The translations under genes were made by a program, and so were the position numbers. Below are positions 63,832-64,000 of a stretch of 64,000 nucleotides of DNA, in pieces. Numbering within the stretch: position 1 is the stretch's first letter; the number at the start of each line of letters is the position of its first letter. The notes under the pieces are model-generated. The model searched no databases. It was not told the origin of the DNA and was given only the letters and a program-made list of their open reading frames with translations. The DNA comes from Caulobacterales bacterium (lineage in GTDB: Bacteria > Pseudomonadota > Alphaproteobacteria > Caulobacterales > Parvularculaceae), in assembly GCA_020638525.1 (NCBI GenBank), contig JACKIL010000006.1, positions 62,001-126,000 on the forward strand, given 5' to 3'.

Positions 63832-63900
63832 GCTCGCCGCGCCCCTCAATGCTCAAGAAATAACAGGATGGCGCGGCGATGCCTATGAAAAATCGAGCCC

Positions 63901-64000
63901 CTAACGGCCGAAGAGCACATCCCAGAGAAGCCCTGCGGCGGCGAGCAGAATGTAAGCGCCAAACAGTTTCGAAAGGAGGTCGCCTTTCATCCGATGGGCG
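63901..64000 (-). CDS. 3' end of a small membrane protein, partial
   Basis: An open frame running off the right edge, ending with TAG at 63901. Its last residues include LLSKLFGAYILLAAAGLLWDVLFGR, one hydrophobic helix. An ATG at about 63991 could start a 29-residue peptide, or this is the end of a longer gene. It does not look like PlsX. Unassigned. Confidence 0.35.
   Translation of the reverse strand, partial: AHRMKGDLLSKLFGAYILLAAAGLLWDVLFGR

Overview
The window looks like chromosomal DNA of an alphaproteobacterium. Supporting signs are a high, even G+C content, two perfect CtrA-type boxes (TTAA-N7-TTAA), a DksA of the one-cysteine alphaproteobacterial type, an IscR-led SUF operon, TrmFO, and a bc1 complex gene pair. 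A Parvularculales or Hyphomonadales-like host is a guess only. No rRNA, tRNA, CRISPR array, insertion sequence or intact prophage was recognised.

Layout. 1-3986: cytochrome b and Rieske protein (complex III), then the divergent pair trmL and hemF, a strong terminator, and a small membrane protein preceded by a CtrA box. 4152-16918: a long minus-strand exopolysaccharide operon of the PEP-CTERM/EpsH type. It runs sugar transferase, TPR protein, export lipoprotein, chain-length protein, tyrosine autokinase, outer-membrane barrel, ATPase, deacetylase, FemAB-like protein and glycosyltransferase. No exosortase, flippase or polymerase is present in the window. A divergent gene (17378-19564) fuses a GT4 glycosyltransferase to a deacetylase-like domain. 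19614-19991: a FliO-like gene directly behind a CtrA box.

20000-28008: an iscR-led Fe-S assembly operon (iscR, nifS-like desulfurase, sufB, RidA-like lipoprotein, secreted cupin, sufC, sufD, sufS, sufT, sufA), mostly joined by overlapping stop and start codons. The RidA and cupin genes are unusual passengers. 28292-34995: hydrolases, a multi-pass membrane protein, trmFO, a TetR regulator with a palindromic operator and an SDR enzyme. 35009-38684: der, bamB and a TPR membrane protein, a housekeeping block linked to ribosome assembly and outer-membrane biogenesis. 38831-46769: panB, an NnrU-like protein, apt, an M13 metallopeptidase, a DEAD-box helicase, a diguanylate cyclase and a VOC protein, followed by dksA.

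47219-54000 is the most interesting accessory stretch. After an unexplained gap of about 0.9 kb there is a membrane-anchored GH24 lysozyme, a small membrane protein resembling exosortase-V accessory proteins, a MurC/Mpl-like ligase, a divergent LD-carboxypeptidase, and a RimK-like ATP-grasp protein coupled to a GNAT acetyltransferase. Together these suggest a cell-wall recycling or peptide-tagging neighbourhood. 53986-64000: a beta-propeller amidohydrolase, a uracil-DNA glycosylase family protein, a two-repeat cysteine-rich lipoprotein, a GFA protein, a nucleoside transporter, a phosphohexomutase, a retropepsin-like lipoprotein, fabH and the tail of one further gene.
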